The notes under the pieces are model-generated. The model saw nothing but the letters and a program-made list of their open reading frames with translations. It did no database searches and was not told the DNA's origin. The translations under genes were made by a program, and so were the position numbers. From the NCBI GenBank assembly GCA_958352815.1, contig CATWQA010000004.1:1-64000 (forward strand): a stretch of DNA of 64,000 bases, written 5' to 3'. Position 1 is the stretch's first letter. Each line of letters opens with the position of its first letter. Below are positions 9,322-16,586 of this stretch, piece after piece. The stretch comes from an uncultured Eubacteriales bacterium (GTDB taxonomy: Bacteria; Bacillota; Clostridia; Monoglobales; Monoglobaceae).

Positions 9322-10710
9322 ATGAATACAGGTAAAATCGTGTCGGTTGCCGGTCCTGTTGTTGATGTTAGGTTTGACAGCACAGAGGCTCTGCCTGACA
9401 TCAGAGACGCCTTGACGGTGGAGCTGAACGGTAAAAGGTGCGCCATGGAGGTGTCCAAGAACATGGGCAACTGCGTAGTGCGCTGCATTATGCTGGCGGC
9501 AAGCGACGGACTTAAGAAGGGTATGGAGGTCGTAAGCACAGGCAGCCCTATAACGGTGCCTGTGGGCGAGGAGACCCTGGGGCACATGTTTAATGTTCTG
9601 GGCGAGGTTATTGACGGCGGAGAGCAAATCCGCGGAAGCGAGCAATGGAGCATTCACAGAAACCCGCCGAGCTTTGAAAACCAGAGCCCCGTTGTGGAAA
9701 TTCTGGAGACGGGCATTAAGGTAATAGACTTGCTTGCGCCCTACGCCAAGGGCGGAAAGATCGGTTTGTTCGGCGGCGCGGGCGTAGGTAAAACAGTGCT
9801 CATTCAGGAGCTTATTCATAACATAGCTACGGAGCAGGGCGGCTATTCGATTTTTACGGGAGTGGGAGAGCGTTCCCGTGAGGGTAACGACCTATGGCAC
9901 GAGATGAAAGAGTCGGGAGTTATTGACAAGACCGCCCTCGTTTTCGGTCAGATGAACGAACCACCGGGTTCACGTATGAGAGTTGCCCAGACAGGTCTTA
10001 CGATTGCCGAGTATTTCAGAGACGTGAAAAAGCAGAACGTACTGCTGTTTATAGATAATATTTTCAGATTTATTCAGGCGGGCTCCGAGGTCTCGGCGCT
10101 TCTCGGACGTATGCCCGGCGCCGTTGGCTATCAGCCCACCTTGGCAAACGAACTGGGCGAGCTTCAGGAGAGAATTGCCTCCACTAAGGACGGCTCAATC
10201 ACCTCCGTGCAGGCGGTTTACGTGCCTGCCGACGACTTGACCGACCCTGCCCCTGCCAATACCTTTGCCCACCTTGACGCGACAACGGTTTTGTCAAGAA
10301 AGATTGTTGAGCAGGGTATATATCCGGCTGTCGATCCGCTGGAATCAAGCTCCAGAATTTTGGAGCCCGGAGTTGTAGGCGAGGAGCACTACTATGTTGC
10401 CAGAAAGACTCAGGAAATTCTCCAAAAGTATAAGGAGCTCCAGGATATTATTGCCATTCTGGGCATGGAGGAGCTTGATGAGAGCGACAAGCTGACGGTG
10501 TACAGAGCCAGAAAGGTTCAGAAGTTCTTGTCTCAGCCGTTCTCGGTGGCAGAGGTGTTCACGGGAATAAAGGGCAAGTATGTCCCCCTCAGCGAGACAA
10601 TCAGAGGCTTTAAGGCAATAGTGGACGGCGAGATGGACGATTATCCAGAAAGCGCGTTCTTAAACGTGGGAACTATTGACGAGGTTAAGAAAAACAGCGA
10701 AGCTAAATAA
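9322..10710 (+). CDS. atpD: F1Fo ATP synthase subunit beta (catalytic)
   Basis: A 462-residue catalytic subunit of F1. It contains the P-loop GGAGVGKT, the catalytic GERSREGND segment and the DELSEED-like lever (MEELDESDK). Ribosome site AGGAGG stands twelve bases before the ATG. The 39-base gap after atpG is the largest within the operon up to this point. No sign of truncation. Confidence 0.97.
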   Translation: MNTGKIVSVAGPVVDVRFDSTEALPDIRDALTVELNGKRCAMEVSKNMGNCVVRCIMLAASDGLKKGMEVVSTGSPITVPVGEETLGHMFNVLGEVIDGGEQIRGSEQWSIHRNPPSFENQSPVVEILETGIKVIDLLAPYAKGGKIGLFGGAGVGKTVLIQELIHNIATEQGGYSIFTGVGERSREGNDLWHEMKESGVIDKTALVFGQMNEPPGSRMRVAQTGLTIAEYFRDVKKQNVLLFIDNIFRFIQAGSEVSALLGRMPGAVGYQPTLANELGELQERIASTKDGSITSVQAVYVPADDLTDPAPANTFAHLDATTVLSRKIVEQGIYPAVDPLESSSRILEPGVVGEEHYYVARKTQEILQKYKELQDIIAILGMEELDESDKLTVYRARKVQKFLSQPFSVAEVFTGIKGKYVPLSETIRGFKAIVDGEMDDYPESAFLNVGTIDEVKKNSEAK

Positions 10711-10724
10711 GGCGGTGCTTAAAA

Positions 10725-11153
10725 ATGGAAGAGAATATAAAAAAAACAAAGACCTTTACCCTTAATCTTTTGGCAAGCGATAAGCCCTTTTACAGCGGCC
10801 CCTGTGAAATGCTTGTGTTCCCCGCTCTTGACGGAGAACAGGGGGTTCTCCCTCATCATGAAGCAACGGTTACCTGCACCAGAGAGGGGGAGCTCAGATT
10901 CAAGGTGGACGGAGAGTGGCGTTATGCCGCCGTTGGCAGAGGTATAGTGGAAATTATGCCCGAATTTGTTACGCTTCTTGCGGATACTGTGGAAACGCCT
11001 GAGGAGATTGACATAAGACGGGCGGAGGAAGCAGAGGAAAGAGCCAGAGAGAGGCTGCGCCAGAAGCAGAGCATAAAGGAGTACTATCAGACTCAGGCAG
11101 CGCTGAATAGAGCGCTGTCCAGACTAAAGGTCTCCGGCAGAAAAATCAATTAA
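10725..11153 (+). CDS. atpC: F1Fo ATP synthase subunit epsilon
   Basis: A 142-residue rotor subunit and intrinsic ATPase inhibitor. The N-terminal beta sandwich (about 10-95, with GEQGVLPHHE) binds gamma and the c ring. The C-terminal Arg/Glu/Ala-rich part (about 97-138) would form the two-helix regulatory arm. Last gene of the operon; a strong bidirectional terminator lies 220 bases downstream, after a nested repeat. Confidence 0.93.
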   Translation: MEENIKKTKTFTLNLLASDKPFYSGPCEMLVFPALDGEQGVLPHHEATVTCTREGELRFKVDGEWRYAAVGRGIVEIMPEFVTLLADTVETPEEIDIRRAEEAEERARERLRQKQSIKEYYQTQAALNRALSRLKVSGRKIN

Positions 11154-11166
11154 CCGACTGCAATAT

Positions 11167-11350
11167 TTTTGATAAAGGCTTTGGCGACATTGCCGCCGCG
11201 GCTTGGGTGTGACCCCGCTTCTTTGAAGTGGGACGGCTCATATTATTCCGGTTCGCACAAAGTATGCAATGTCAATAATAAAACTAAGTTGTTGCCGATG
11301 GGGGCGGAACTGGGTTCGGCAATGGTTTCAAAGGCAAAGCCTTTATCAAA
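11167..11350. repeat. Nested element: module A ends with module B inside
   Basis: The ends are the module A inverted repeat, TTTTGATAAAGGCTTTGG on the left and CAAAGCCTTTATCAAA on the right. The centre of A is replaced by a reversed module B whose hairpin CCCGCTT-CTTTG-AAGTGGG is at 11214-11232. About 184 bases, between convergent atpC and mscL. Confidence 0.7.
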
Positions 11351-11373
11351 TATCAAATCAAATTTATGAATAT

Positions 11374-11409
11374 AAAAATCCGACCGAATTAAACCTCGGT
11401 CGGATTTTT
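11374..11409. terminator. Bidirectional intrinsic terminator between atpC and mscL
   Basis: AAAAATCCGACCGA (11374-11387) pairs with TCGGTCGGATTTTT (11396-11409) around an 8-base loop. An A-run on one side and a T-run on the other make it work for both convergent units. Confidence 0.85.
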
Positions 11410-11417
11410 GCTATGTA

Positions 11418-11834
11418 TTACTCAGTAATATTTGAAGTACAGTGAGGACACTTTGTAGCGTTTATGTCAATCTCACTAAAGCAGTAAGGGCACTTCTTGG
11501 TCGTGGGAACAGCTTCGTTTTCGGGAACGAACTTCTTGCCCAGAGACATAATCTGGTTTACGCCCTTCATAAACAGGAATACCACAACTGCCATAATCAG
11601 GAAGTTGATAACAGCGGTGATAAACGAGCCGTATTTTAATGTAACGTCTCCCATGCTCAAAACTCTGTCCGAAAAGTCAACGCCGCCGAAAGCGCCCAGG
11701 ATAGGCGAGATAATGTCATTGGTCAGAGAATCAACGATTGTCTTAAACGCTCCGCCTATGAGAACACCGATAGCCAGATCCATAACGTTTCCGCGCATTA
11801 TGAATTCTTTAAATTCAGATAACAGCTTTTTCAT
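11418..11834 (-). CDS. mscL: Large-conductance mechanosensitive channel MscL with C-terminal zinc ribbon
   Basis: A 138-residue channel that opens under membrane tension and releases solutes during hypo-osmotic shock. The N-terminal amphipathic helix, TM1 (VMDLAIGVLIGGAFKTIV) and TM2 (ITAVINFLIMAVVVFLFM) are standard. After the cytoplasmic helix the protein ends in two CxxC pairs, CPYC and CPHC about 11 residues apart, a zinc ribbon not found in E. coli MscL. The start at 11834 follows AAAGGAGA; a longer start nine codons upstream lies in the untranslated leader. Single-gene unit with its own promoter. Confidence 0.93.
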   Translation of the reverse strand: MKKLLSEFKEFIMRGNVMDLAIGVLIGGAFKTIVDSLTNDIISPILGAFGGVDFSDRVLSMGDVTLKYGSFITAVINFLIMAVVVFLFMKGVNQIMSLGKKFVPENEAVPTTKKCPYCFSEIDINATKCPHCTSNITE

Positions 11835-11866
11835 AAAATTTCTCCTTTCCTTTTTAATCATTTTAC

Positions 11867-11895
11867 ATTATAATACAAAATTTTCTATTTTGCAA
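11867..11895 (-). promoter_or_regulatory. Sigma-A promoter of mscL
   Basis: Minus strand: TTGCAA (11895-11890), 17 bases, TATAAT (11872-11867), about 30 bases before the start codon. Confidence 0.6.
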
Positions 11896-11954
11896 CAAAA
11901 TTTGTCCGTAAAATTCACATTATTTTAATTTGTAAGTATGATGTAATAATAGAG

Positions 11955-12075
11955 GTCGTCAGAGTAAAGTTCGCTAAGCAATGTTTTTCTGTATAACGAA
12001 AAACATTCACTCGTTGCCGTGCTCCTCCTCTTCGCGAAAAATCTTCGATTTTTCACGAGTTGCACCTACGGTGCA
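11955..12075. repeat. Module H repeat
   Basis: Contains AAAAATCTTCGATTTTT and the flanks AAGTTCGCTAAGC and CTACGGTGCATTTT. The same block occurs at about 19394-19516, and its core recurs at 19872-19918 and 29990-30030. It runs directly into a module A copy. No coding potential seen. Confidence 0.55.
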
Positions 12076-12167
12076 TTTTGATAAAGGCTTTGGCAACATT
12101 GCCGCCGCGGCTTGGAGTGGCGGAATATGGGCTCGGCAATGATTTAAAGGCAGAGCCTTTATCAAAA
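12076..12167. repeat. Module A palindromic repeat, copy 1
   Basis: A 92-base imperfect palindrome: TTTTGATAAAGGCTTTGGC at the left end, GCCTTTATCAAAA at the right, and an inner arm pair around CATTGCCGCCGCGG. Nearly identical to 15833-15926, and the reverse complement of 34483-34575 and 57829-57921. Confidence 0.75.
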
Positions 12168-12206
12168 CTTTTACTGCCTTTTGAATAAAAAGGCAATAAA
12201 AAATAA

Positions 12207-12235
12207 TTGACAATTAAAAATTTTTGCTCTATAAT
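12207..12235 (+). promoter_or_regulatory. Sigma-A promoter of the leucine-rich-repeat gene
   Basis: TTGACA (12207-12212), 17 bases, TATAAT (12230-12235): full consensus. The leader is about 65 bases. Confidence 0.8.
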
Positions 12236-12307
12236 AAATTACAGAAAATACTTAGAATAATATATTAATTTGTAATAATTTACAAACGATGAAGGGTTGT
12301 GATTATA

Positions 12308-13654
12308 ATGAAAAGATTGTTTTCACTGTGCTTGTGCCTGTTTGTTTTGGCTGCCTCCTGCACTGTGGTGGCTGCTGCCGAAACAGAGGGTTCCTGCGGT
12401 GACGGTGTGAGCTGGAGCTATGACGCTCAGAGTGCAACGCTGTCAATTTCGGGAACGGGAGCAATCAGCGATTTTAAAGATGTTGCTTCTGTTCCGTGGA
12501 AGAGCTACTGTAAGGAAATCAGGAACATTTCCATTTCCGAGGGTATTACCGCAATCGGTAACTATGCTTTTAGCTGGTGTGAGAATGTTACTTCCGTTAC
12601 GGTTCCGGCAACGGTTACGAAAATCGGGGCTGACGCTTTCGGCTGGTGCGCTGCTCTGGAGAGTGTTTCACTGCCGGAGGGGCTTCAAAGCATAGGAAGC
12701 GAGGCTTTTGTTGCCTGCACCTCTCTTAAAACTGTGGGAATCCCCGCTGGGGTTACCTCAATCGGCAATTCCCCCTTTATGTCCTGCTTTGCACTGACGG
12801 ATATAAATGTCAATTCAGGCAACTCAAAATATAAGTCCTTTGACGGGGTTCTCTATGACCTGTCCGAGAGCTCATTGATTTGCTATCCCATGGGTAAGAC
12901 TGCTGATGACGTTCAAGTCCCCTCCAATATAACAAAGATTGGGGACTCCGCCTTTACGGATAACGAGACTATCAGGTCGGTTAGTATGCCATCTGTTAAA
13001 GAGGTGGGAGCCATGGCATTCTTTGCCTGCCGAAACCTTTATAGCGTTGACGCAAGCAGCGTGGAAACTATCGGCGACATGGCATTTTATAAATGCGATA
13101 ATATGGTTAGCATAAATCTTCCTGCGGCGGCAGCTGTGGGCAAGCAGGCGTTCAGAAACTGCATAAACCTGCAGCTGGCTATGTTCGGCAATAACTCGGT
13201 GCAGATTGGTGAGGACGTGTTTAAAGGCGATCCATACATAGCGATTGTAGCGAATAACGGCTCGGCGGCTCAGAATTACGCTTATGCAAACTCGATTACG
13301 TATAACGGATTTGTCAGCGTTTACTATGGAGGAGCAGAGGTAGAGTATGACCCGGCAGCGTTTATAGTGAACGACGCGACCACCCTTGTGCCCATGCGCC
13401 AGGTGTTTGAGATGCTGGGCGCTCAGGTTACCTGGGATGACGGCATCAACACCGCTATTGCGAAAAAGGACGGAATTGCCGTCTCGATCGCTATAGGCAG
13501 CCCATATCTTTACAAAAACGGTGAGGAAATTCCTTTGCCGGAGACAGGCAAGCTCATCGCCGACAGAACCTACGTTCCTCTGCGTGCGGTGACCGAGGCT
13601 TTCGGGAACACTGTTGAATGGGTTGACGCAACCAACACTGTCAATATATATTAA
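12308..13654 (+). CDS. Secreted BspA-type leucine-rich-repeat protein with copper-amine-oxidase-like stalk domain
   Basis: A 448-residue exported protein of unknown binding partner. A signal peptide (1-24) is followed by eight or nine LRR_5/BspA repeats (about 60-330, pattern IGxxAFxxCxxLxSVxLP) that build a curved surface for protein or glycan contact. The last 110 residues (about 335-448) match the 'copper amine oxidase N-terminal-like' stalk domain common in clostridial surface proteins (TTLVPMRQVFEMLGAQVTWDD, TYVPLRAVTEAFG). No sortase motif or transmembrane anchor is present. ATG 12308 is preceded by GAAGGG at 11 bases; a GTG three codons upstream is too close. Probably cell-wall associated; role unknown. 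Confidence 0.85.
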   Translation: MKRLFSLCLCLFVLAASCTVVAAAETEGSCGDGVSWSYDAQSATLSISGTGAISDFKDVASVPWKSYCKEIRNISISEGITAIGNYAFSWCENVTSVTVPATVTKIGADAFGWCAALESVSLPEGLQSIGSEAFVACTSLKTVGIPAGVTSIGNSPFMSCFALTDINVNSGNSKYKSFDGVLYDLSESSLICYPMGKTADDVQVPSNITKIGDSAFTDNETIRSVSMPSVKEVGAMAFFACRNLYSVDASSVETIGDMAFYKCDNMVSINLPAAAAVGKQAFRNCINLQLAMFGNNSVQIGEDVFKGDPYIAIVANNGSAAQNYAYANSITYNGFVSVYYGGAEVEYDPAAFIVNDATTLVPMRQVFEMLGAQVTWDDGINTAIAKKDGIAVSIAIGSPYLYKNGEEIPLPETGKLIADRTYVPLRAVTEAFGNTVEWVDATNTVNIY

Positions 13655-13717
13655 AGGGCATTGTTAAGATTTAGCAAAATTTTTATGTAAAAATATAAAA
13701 AATCTTTAAAATTTCTC

Positions 13718-13746
13718 TTGACAAGTAAATTATGGTATGATAGAAT
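13718..13746 (+). promoter_or_regulatory. Sigma-A promoter of the riboswitch-controlled gene
   Basis: TTGACA (13718-13723), 17 bases, TAGAAT (13741-13746). Transcription should start near 13753, about 70 bases before the riboswitch. Confidence 0.7.
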
Positions 13747-13819
13747 TTAACATGAGTTGAATATTGTTGTTGGTATTACTATTATACGGTATTTAACCTG
13801 TTTAGCTTGGAAGTGTGAC

Positions 13820-13930
13820 ATTTGAATATTTGGCAAAAGAAGCGAAAGCTTCTGACGCAAAGCTTAGAGTCTAACCTTTAGATTGATTTCGATTGGTTTA
13901 AAGTATGATAGTCTGGCTGCAATATTTGGT
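13820..13930 (+). ncRNA. Cyclic-di-GMP-I (GEMM-I) riboswitch
   Basis: Diagnostic elements appear in order: GGCAAA, a P2 hairpin closed by a GAAA tetraloop (AGAAGC-GAAA-GCTTCT, 13838-13853), the conserved GACGCAAAGC (13854-13863), and a P3 arm whose TCTAAC (13870-13875) and TATGAT (about 13904-13909) resemble the two halves of a tetraloop receptor. P1 closes with AATATT at 13825-13830 and 13921-13926. The 3' strand of P1 is also the 5' arm of a terminator (13915-13955). Ligand binding should therefore block termination: an ON switch for the secreted protein at 14045. Family assignment is from motif recognition; the direction is inference from overlapping helices. Confidence 0.85.
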
Positions 13931-13955
13931 TTGACCTTTTTATTGCAGCCTTTTT
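13915..13955 (+). terminator. Riboswitch expression-platform terminator
   Basis: GGCTGCAATA (13915-13924) pairs with TATTGCAGCC (13941-13950), followed by TTTTT (13951-13955). The left arm overlaps the 3' strand of riboswitch helix P1, so the two structures exclude each other. Confidence 0.85.
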
Positions 13956-14044
13956 CTGTTGAAGGATTGTTTTTTAACGGTCAAGATTTATTTATGAAAA
14001 TTATAAAGAATGAATATAAAATTTTTAGATTGGAGAGAGTGAGA

Positions 14045-15754
14045 ATGAAAAAAGTATTAAAGTTGATTTCAGTTGTCTGTGTTCTTGCGCTGGTTCTGTC
14101 GTGCACGGCTTTTGCTGCCGCTCCGTCCCTCTATGACGGTCAGAGCTACTCAGCTGCCGGATATTCGTCAGACGACCCGGACGGTGTTTTCAATCTTGCG
14201 GTAATCGCAAACAGCGATGTTAAGATTGTCGGAAACGCTATGTACATTCAGGGCAGCGTTTATTCAAACGGCAACATTTACGTAGGTGACGGTCAGGGTA
14301 ATAAGATTGACGGTCTGTTTATTTCAGGAACAGAGGGTTCCTTAGATCCCGGTAACGGAAGTACGGATGATTGGCAGTGTGATGGATATATCCATGTTAA
14401 CAGCTGGAATTATACGACCGATGGTATCACAGCATATTCAACAAAGCCTGAGTATGAGGGTGCTATCTATGATCCCAATACATCATTTGAGTGCTCATAC
14501 AAGGCATTTGAAATTCCTCAGATTGCTAATGACCTCGGTGATGTTGCAATGAATGTATATTATAATGAAAGTTATGTTGATTGGGATCCGGTTAATAATG
14601 TTGCTATATACGAACCTGACGGAACTCAGCCTAAAACTATTGCGGAAGATACACACATTGGCACATTGACCATGAATGGTTCACAGGACAATTGGAGGAA
14701 CATCAAGTACGCTTTGACTATTGACGCAACAAATAACGATGTAAACGTAGTTATTGACAATTTGTCAGCAGTAAATCCGAGCATTCAGGTTGTTGGTGAT
14801 CACAGAGTTAATATCTATATCAACAATGTTTCGTACGTAAACAATTTGTCGTTGAACTATTATAAGGGCACTATGGAGGGAAGCACAGATAATACTTATC
14901 TTTACCTCACCGGTGATAATGTTACATTTGGTGCAAGTACTGTGGCAGCTAACAAGATTACGGTAAATGCCAACTCTTTGGAGGTATCGGGTTCATCTAA
15001 GGTTGTTTCGGATATTGACACTAATGCTTCTAACTTCACAATTACAGGCGGGCAGACAGAGGTAACAGGTACGGTTTGCGCACCTAACGCTGCTTCAAAG
15101 GTTGTTGACTCCGGTACTCTTTACGGTCAGCTGCACACAGATACATTGGTAAACAACGGCGCAGGAAGCATTATCTGGAAGGCAGACAGTGCGGTTGCAA
15201 AGATTGAGGCTGAGCCTACAGCAACTCCCGGAGAAGAAGTAGAGGAGCCTGTTGATGTTCCCGCAGGATATATTGTTCACTGGAATGTTGTAAACAATGT
15301 TTGGGAGCGCGGAACAATGGATACAAAGATGCACTCTCCCGCCCGTGGCGAAGGTGAGGCTGAAATCCCCGCTTATGAGGTTCTCAAAGAGGGTACCTTT
15401 AAGAAGACAGGCGCACAGTATATCTCTCCCGAGATTGAGGAGCATGTAACAGTAATCTACGAAGAGTCTGACAATGCTTTCAAGAAGCAGGAGAGAAAGG
15501 GTCAGGTTAGTGAGGAAACAGGTCTGACATATGTATTCCAGCCCGAGCGTTTCGGCAGAATAGACAGTAACGGTAAGGAAACGTCGCTTTCTATCACGCC
15601 TTACGCATGGTCGAAGATTGCCAATAAGATCGGCGATTACGGCATGTATCTCTGCTGGGGCGATAACGTGGACAGCGTAACCGATGTATGGTATGTTGTA
15701 CCCGAGGATATGAGAGCTATCCCCGCAGGCTGGACAGGAGAAATCGTAGACTAA
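14045..15754 (+). CDS. Secreted protein of unknown function under cyclic-di-GMP control
   Basis: A 569-residue exported protein that I do not recognise. A signal peptide (1-27, ending SCTAFAAA) is followed by a Gly/Asn/Asp/Val-rich region (about 30-400) with short strands such as VKIVGNAMYIQGSVYSNGNI and NNDVNVVIDNLS that suggest a beta-helix or beta-solenoid. Then comes an acidic Thr/Pro-containing linker (TPGEEVEEPVDVP, about 398-410) and a C-terminal domain (about 413-569) with Trp- and Tyr-rich patches. No LPXTG, SLH or membrane anchor is visible. The start at 14045 follows GGAGAGAG. The frame is open 54 codons upstream, but that part is riboswitch and terminator. Secreted proteins behind this riboswitch class in Clostridia are often adhesins or matrix proteins; that role is inferred. 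Confidence 0.8.
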   Translation: MKKVLKLISVVCVLALVLSCTAFAAAPSLYDGQSYSAAGYSSDDPDGVFNLAVIANSDVKIVGNAMYIQGSVYSNGNIYVGDGQGNKIDGLFISGTEGSLDPGNGSTDDWQCDGYIHVNSWNYTTDGITAYSTKPEYEGAIYDPNTSFECSYKAFEIPQIANDLGDVAMNVYYNESYVDWDPVNNVAIYEPDGTQPKTIAEDTHIGTLTMNGSQDNWRNIKYALTIDATNNDVNVVIDNLSAVNPSIQVVGDHRVNIYINNVSYVNNLSLNYYKGTMEGSTDNTYLYLTGDNVTFGASTVAANKITVNANSLEVSGSSKVVSDIDTNASNFTITGGQTEVTGTVCAPNAASKVVDSGTLYGQLHTDTLVNNGAGSIIWKADSAVAKIEAEPTATPGEEVEEPVDVPAGYIVHWNVVNNVWERGTMDTKMHSPARGEGEAEIPAYEVLKEGTFKKTGAQYISPEIEEHVTVIYEESDNAFKKQERKGQVSEETGLTYVFQPERFGRIDSNGKETSLSITPYAWSKIANKIGDYGMYLCWGDNVDSVTDVWYVVPEDMRAIPAGWTGEIVD

Positions 15755-15770
15755 GATTTACTTCAATATT

Positions 15771-15803
15771 AAAAGAGAGCGGCTTTGTCAGCCGCTCTCT
15801 TTT
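15771..15803 (+). terminator. Intrinsic terminator
   Basis: AAAAGAGAGCGGCT pairs with AGCCGCTCTCTTTT over a 5-base loop; strong and bidirectional. Confidence 0.85.
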
Positions 15804-15832
15804 GCATTCAGATATTGCCACCTAAAGTGCAA

Positions 15833-15926
15833 TTTTGATAAAGGCTTTGGCGGACATTGCCGCCGCGGCTTGGCATGGCGGAATATGGGCTCGGCAATGG
15901 TTTCAAAGGCAAAGCCTTTATCAAAA
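15833..15926. repeat. Module A palindromic repeat, copy 2
   Basis: A 94-base palindrome bounded by TTTTGATAAAGGCTTTGG and CAAAGCCTTTATCAAAA, same orientation as copy 1. It lies between convergent genes, just after the 15771-15803 terminator. Confidence 0.75.
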
Positions 15927-15989
15927 TATATCTATATACAACATTTGTTTTTATTCTAATCCCATATAACTTCGATTAAATCGAATAAT

Positions 15990-16140
15990 TTGGCATATCG
16001 CCCGCCCCGTTGCGTTTTTATCGGCAATAACTTAGGTTTATTATTGACATTGCACAACTTGTATAAATCGAAATACTGTGAGCCGTCCAACTTCAAAGAA
16101 GTTGGGTCACACCCGACCTCCCCAAACGCCGGGACGGGCG
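15990..16140. repeat. Module B repeat
   Basis: Begins at CGCCCGCCCCGTTGCG, continues through AACTTAGG and TTATTGACATTGCA, and ends with hairpin CCAACTT-CAAAG-AAGTTGG at 16087-16105, flanked by GTGAGCCGT and GTCACA. The hairpin stem differs from other copies by paired changes. Confidence 0.65.
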
Positions 16141-16145
16141 GACAG

Positions 16146-16217
16146 TTTTTGCGCCTTTTTAAAAGGCGCCAAAAATTTTCAGGCAAAATAAAAATGCGGA
16201 GCAGCTCCGCATTTTTT
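16146..16217. terminator. Two stacked hairpins, second a bidirectional terminator
   Basis: First hairpin (16146-16175): TTTTTGCGCCTTTT pairs with AAAAGGCGCCAAAAA. Second (16189-16217): AAAAATGCGGAGC pairs with GCTCCGCATTTTTT. The second ends the purA-hypothetical unit on the minus strand. Confidence 0.75.
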
Positions 16218-16229
16218 AAATATCCATTT

Positions 16230-16577
16230 TTACTTGCTTGCTTCAAGGGCTTGATCCAGCCAAAACATTCCTATATCAAACGCCTTATAAAGTCCTTCCC
16301 GCTCTGCCTGGCGCACCAGCTTAGAGGCTTTTCCCTCATTGGTCTTGAGCTCGATAATTACCCTTTTTGAAACCGTTATGTCCTCAAGGGGCTGATTGTC
16401 CTCAAGCCTGAACGAAACTATATACGGGTCCTCGGCGTTTCCGTAATATATAACGTCTCCCACTCTGACCAGCTTCTTATCCTTGTAGTTCAGGTATTCA
16501 TTCCCTGTTAGCTGCACCTTTTTCTTGGCAGCGGCTTTCTTTTTAGGCTTTGTTTCAGTTGTCTTTTTTTCTACCAT
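16230..16577 (-). CDS. Small basic protein of unknown function cotranscribed with purA
   Basis: A 115-residue cytoplasmic protein that I do not recognise. The N-terminal 20 residues are very Lys-rich (KPKKKAAAKKKVQL) and likely disordered. The rest looks like a small beta-rich domain (GDVIYYGNAEDPYIVSFRL, ITVSKRVIIELKTNEGK) with a C-terminal helix. ATG 16577 starts nine bases after the purA stop and AAAGG precedes it; a GTG two codons earlier is possible. The close spacing to purA and the shared terminator indicate one transcript, but no function follows from that. The Lys-rich tail may bind nucleic acid (speculation). Confidence 0.7.
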   Translation of the reverse strand: MVEKKTTETKPKKKAAAKKKVQLTGNEYLNYKDKKLVRVGDVIYYGNAEDPYIVSFRLEDNQPLEDITVSKRVIIELKTNEGKASKLVRQAEREGLYKAFDIGMFWLDQALEASK

Positions 16578-16586
16578 AAACACAAC

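Noticed and set aside
12076..12167. Module A palindromes as ordinary transcription terminators
   Set aside because: They lack a T-run after the stem, occur between divergent genes too, and are longer than terminators.
13883..14044. A 54-codon extension of the riboswitch-controlled protein
   Set aside because: It overlaps the aptamer and terminator; the real start has a signal peptide and a ribosome site.
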